From NCBI GenBank assembly GCA_934402155.1, contig CAKRTP010000042.1, positions 1 to 14,184 of the forward strand: a stretch of 14,184 nt of DNA, given 5' to 3'. The notes beneath the pieces were generated by a model. That model saw nothing but the letters and a program-made list of their open reading frames with translations, was not told the DNA's origin and made no database searches. Position 1 is the first letter of the stretch. Every line of letters starts with the position of its first letter. Shown here one piece after another: positions 13,555 to 14,184 of the stretch. The position numbers were made by a program, and so were the translations under genes. Origin of the DNA: an uncultured Blautia sp. Its GTDB lineage: Bacteria; Bacillota; Clostridia; Lachnospirales; Lachnospiraceae.

Positions 13555-14184
13555 TTATTTGTAGCAAACGATCTTTCCGAAGTCTGGTTTGAGGGATGCT
13601 CCACCAACAAGACCTCCGTCGATATCAGCCATAGCAAACAGCTCTGCTGCATTTCCTGCATTTACAGATCCGCCGTACTGAATACGGATAGCTTCTGCTG
13701 TATCTGTATCATAGATTTCAGCTACGCACTCACGGATACCTTTGCAGATTTCCTGAGCCTGCTCACTTGTAGCAGTTTTGCCTGTTCCGATAGCCCAGAT
13801 TGGCTCATAAGCGATAACCATAGTTTTAGCCTGGTCTGCTGTTACGTTCTGAAGACCAACTTTAACCTGCTGACGGATCCAGTCCATAGTGATTCCCTGT
13901 TCTCTCTGCTCAAGAGATTCTCCACAGCACATGATTGGTGTGATACCATGCTCAAATGCTTTAAGGACTTTCTTGTTAACGTCTTCGTTTGTCTCTCCGA
14001 AGTAATCTCTTCTCTCAGAATGTCCAAGGATAACATATTTAACACCAGCGTCAACCAGCATAGCCGGAGCGATCTCGCCTGTGTATGCGCCTTTTTCTTC
14101 GAAGTACATATTCTCTGCTGCTACTTCAATGTTTGTTCCTTTGCATGCTTCAACAACCGGAACGATGTCGATTGCCGGAACACC
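13555..14184 (-). CDS. tpiA: Triosephosphate isomerase, N-terminal end beyond window
   Basis: Glycolytic enzyme interconverting dihydroxyacetone phosphate and glyceraldehyde 3-phosphate; TIM barrel, cytoplasmic dimer. The frame is open to the right edge, so 209 residues are present and roughly 40 N-terminal residues are missing. The ATG at 14109 is an internal methionine ([16 protein letters not shown]), not the start. The catalytic His lies in [13 protein letters not shown] (fragment residue 55), the catalytic Glu in [14 protein letters not shown] (fragment residue 127, followed by the mobile loop 6). The phosphate-binding motifs YGGSVN and GGLVGGASL are near the end. A strong terminator follows, so it is probably the last gene of a glycolytic cluster lying to the right, which is outside view. 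Confidence 0.98.
   Translation of the reverse strand, partial: GVPAIDIVPVVEACKGTNIEVAAENMYFEEKGAYTGEIAPAMLVDAGVKYVILGHSERRDYFGETNEDVNKKVLKAFEHGITPIMCCGESLEQREQGITMDWIRQQVKVGLQNVTADQAKTMVIAYEPIWAIGTGKTATSEQAQEICKGIRECVAEIYDTDTAEAIRIQYGGSVNAGNAAELFAMADIDGGLVGGASLKPDFGKIVCYK

Overview
The window looks like core chromosome from an anaerobic, low-to-moderate GC Firmicute, most likely a gut Lachnospiraceae (Clostridia). This rests on how the proteins read (clostridial-type MutY, cofactor-independent phosphoglycerate mutase, an acidic single-pass L,D-transpeptidase, a DUF2974 lipase-like protein), strong AGGAGG-type ribosome binding sites, TATAAT/extended -10 promoters and many compact hairpin-plus-U-tract terminators. 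No transposase, integrase, phage gene, CRISPR array, tRNA or rRNA is visible. Species cannot be assigned from the sequence alone.

Layout, left to right. (1) Bases 1-1670, minus strand: topB (DNA topoisomerase III), cut by the left edge, with its own promoter. (2) 1773-2438, minus: an orphan OmpR/PhoB-type response regulator with a clean terminator. It diverges from (3) 2596-3522, plus: a diacylglycerol/lipid kinase; the gap between them carries phased TTTACA-like repeats. (4) A bidirectional terminator, then the minus-strand pair mutY (5722 to 4676) and a family-2 glycosyltransferase (4631 to 3618), read as an operon. (5) A divergent promoter region (5723-5964) in which the two -35 boxes abut, with an 18-bp perfect palindrome on the mutY side, then a plus-strand HAD phosphatase (5965-6585). 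(6) Another bidirectional terminator, then a minus-strand pair: an L,D-transpeptidase with a long acidic cytoplasmic tail (8975 to 7059) and a small membrane protein (7039 to 6710). This pair is preceded by a ~143-nt leader that can fold into a pseudoknot. (7) gpmI (10790 to 9249), a DUF2974 alpha/beta-hydrolase (12023 to 10875), hom (13380 to 12085) and tpiA (cut by the right edge), all on the minus strand. Terminators follow tpiA and gpmI.

How the genes work together. tpiA and gpmI are glycolytic; between them sits an amino-acid/lipase-like unit, hom-DUF2974, with its own near-consensus promoter. hom makes homoserine for threonine and methionine. The transpeptidase, the glycosyltransferase and the lipid kinase all concern the cell envelope. 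MutY and TopB serve genome maintenance.

Most of the window is conventional. The best candidates for something undescribed are non-coding: the pseudoknotted leader of the transpeptidase gene (8976-9118), the palindrome/half-site cluster between mutY and the HAD gene (5756-5910), and the phased repeats between the orphan regulator and the lipid kinase (2487-2546).
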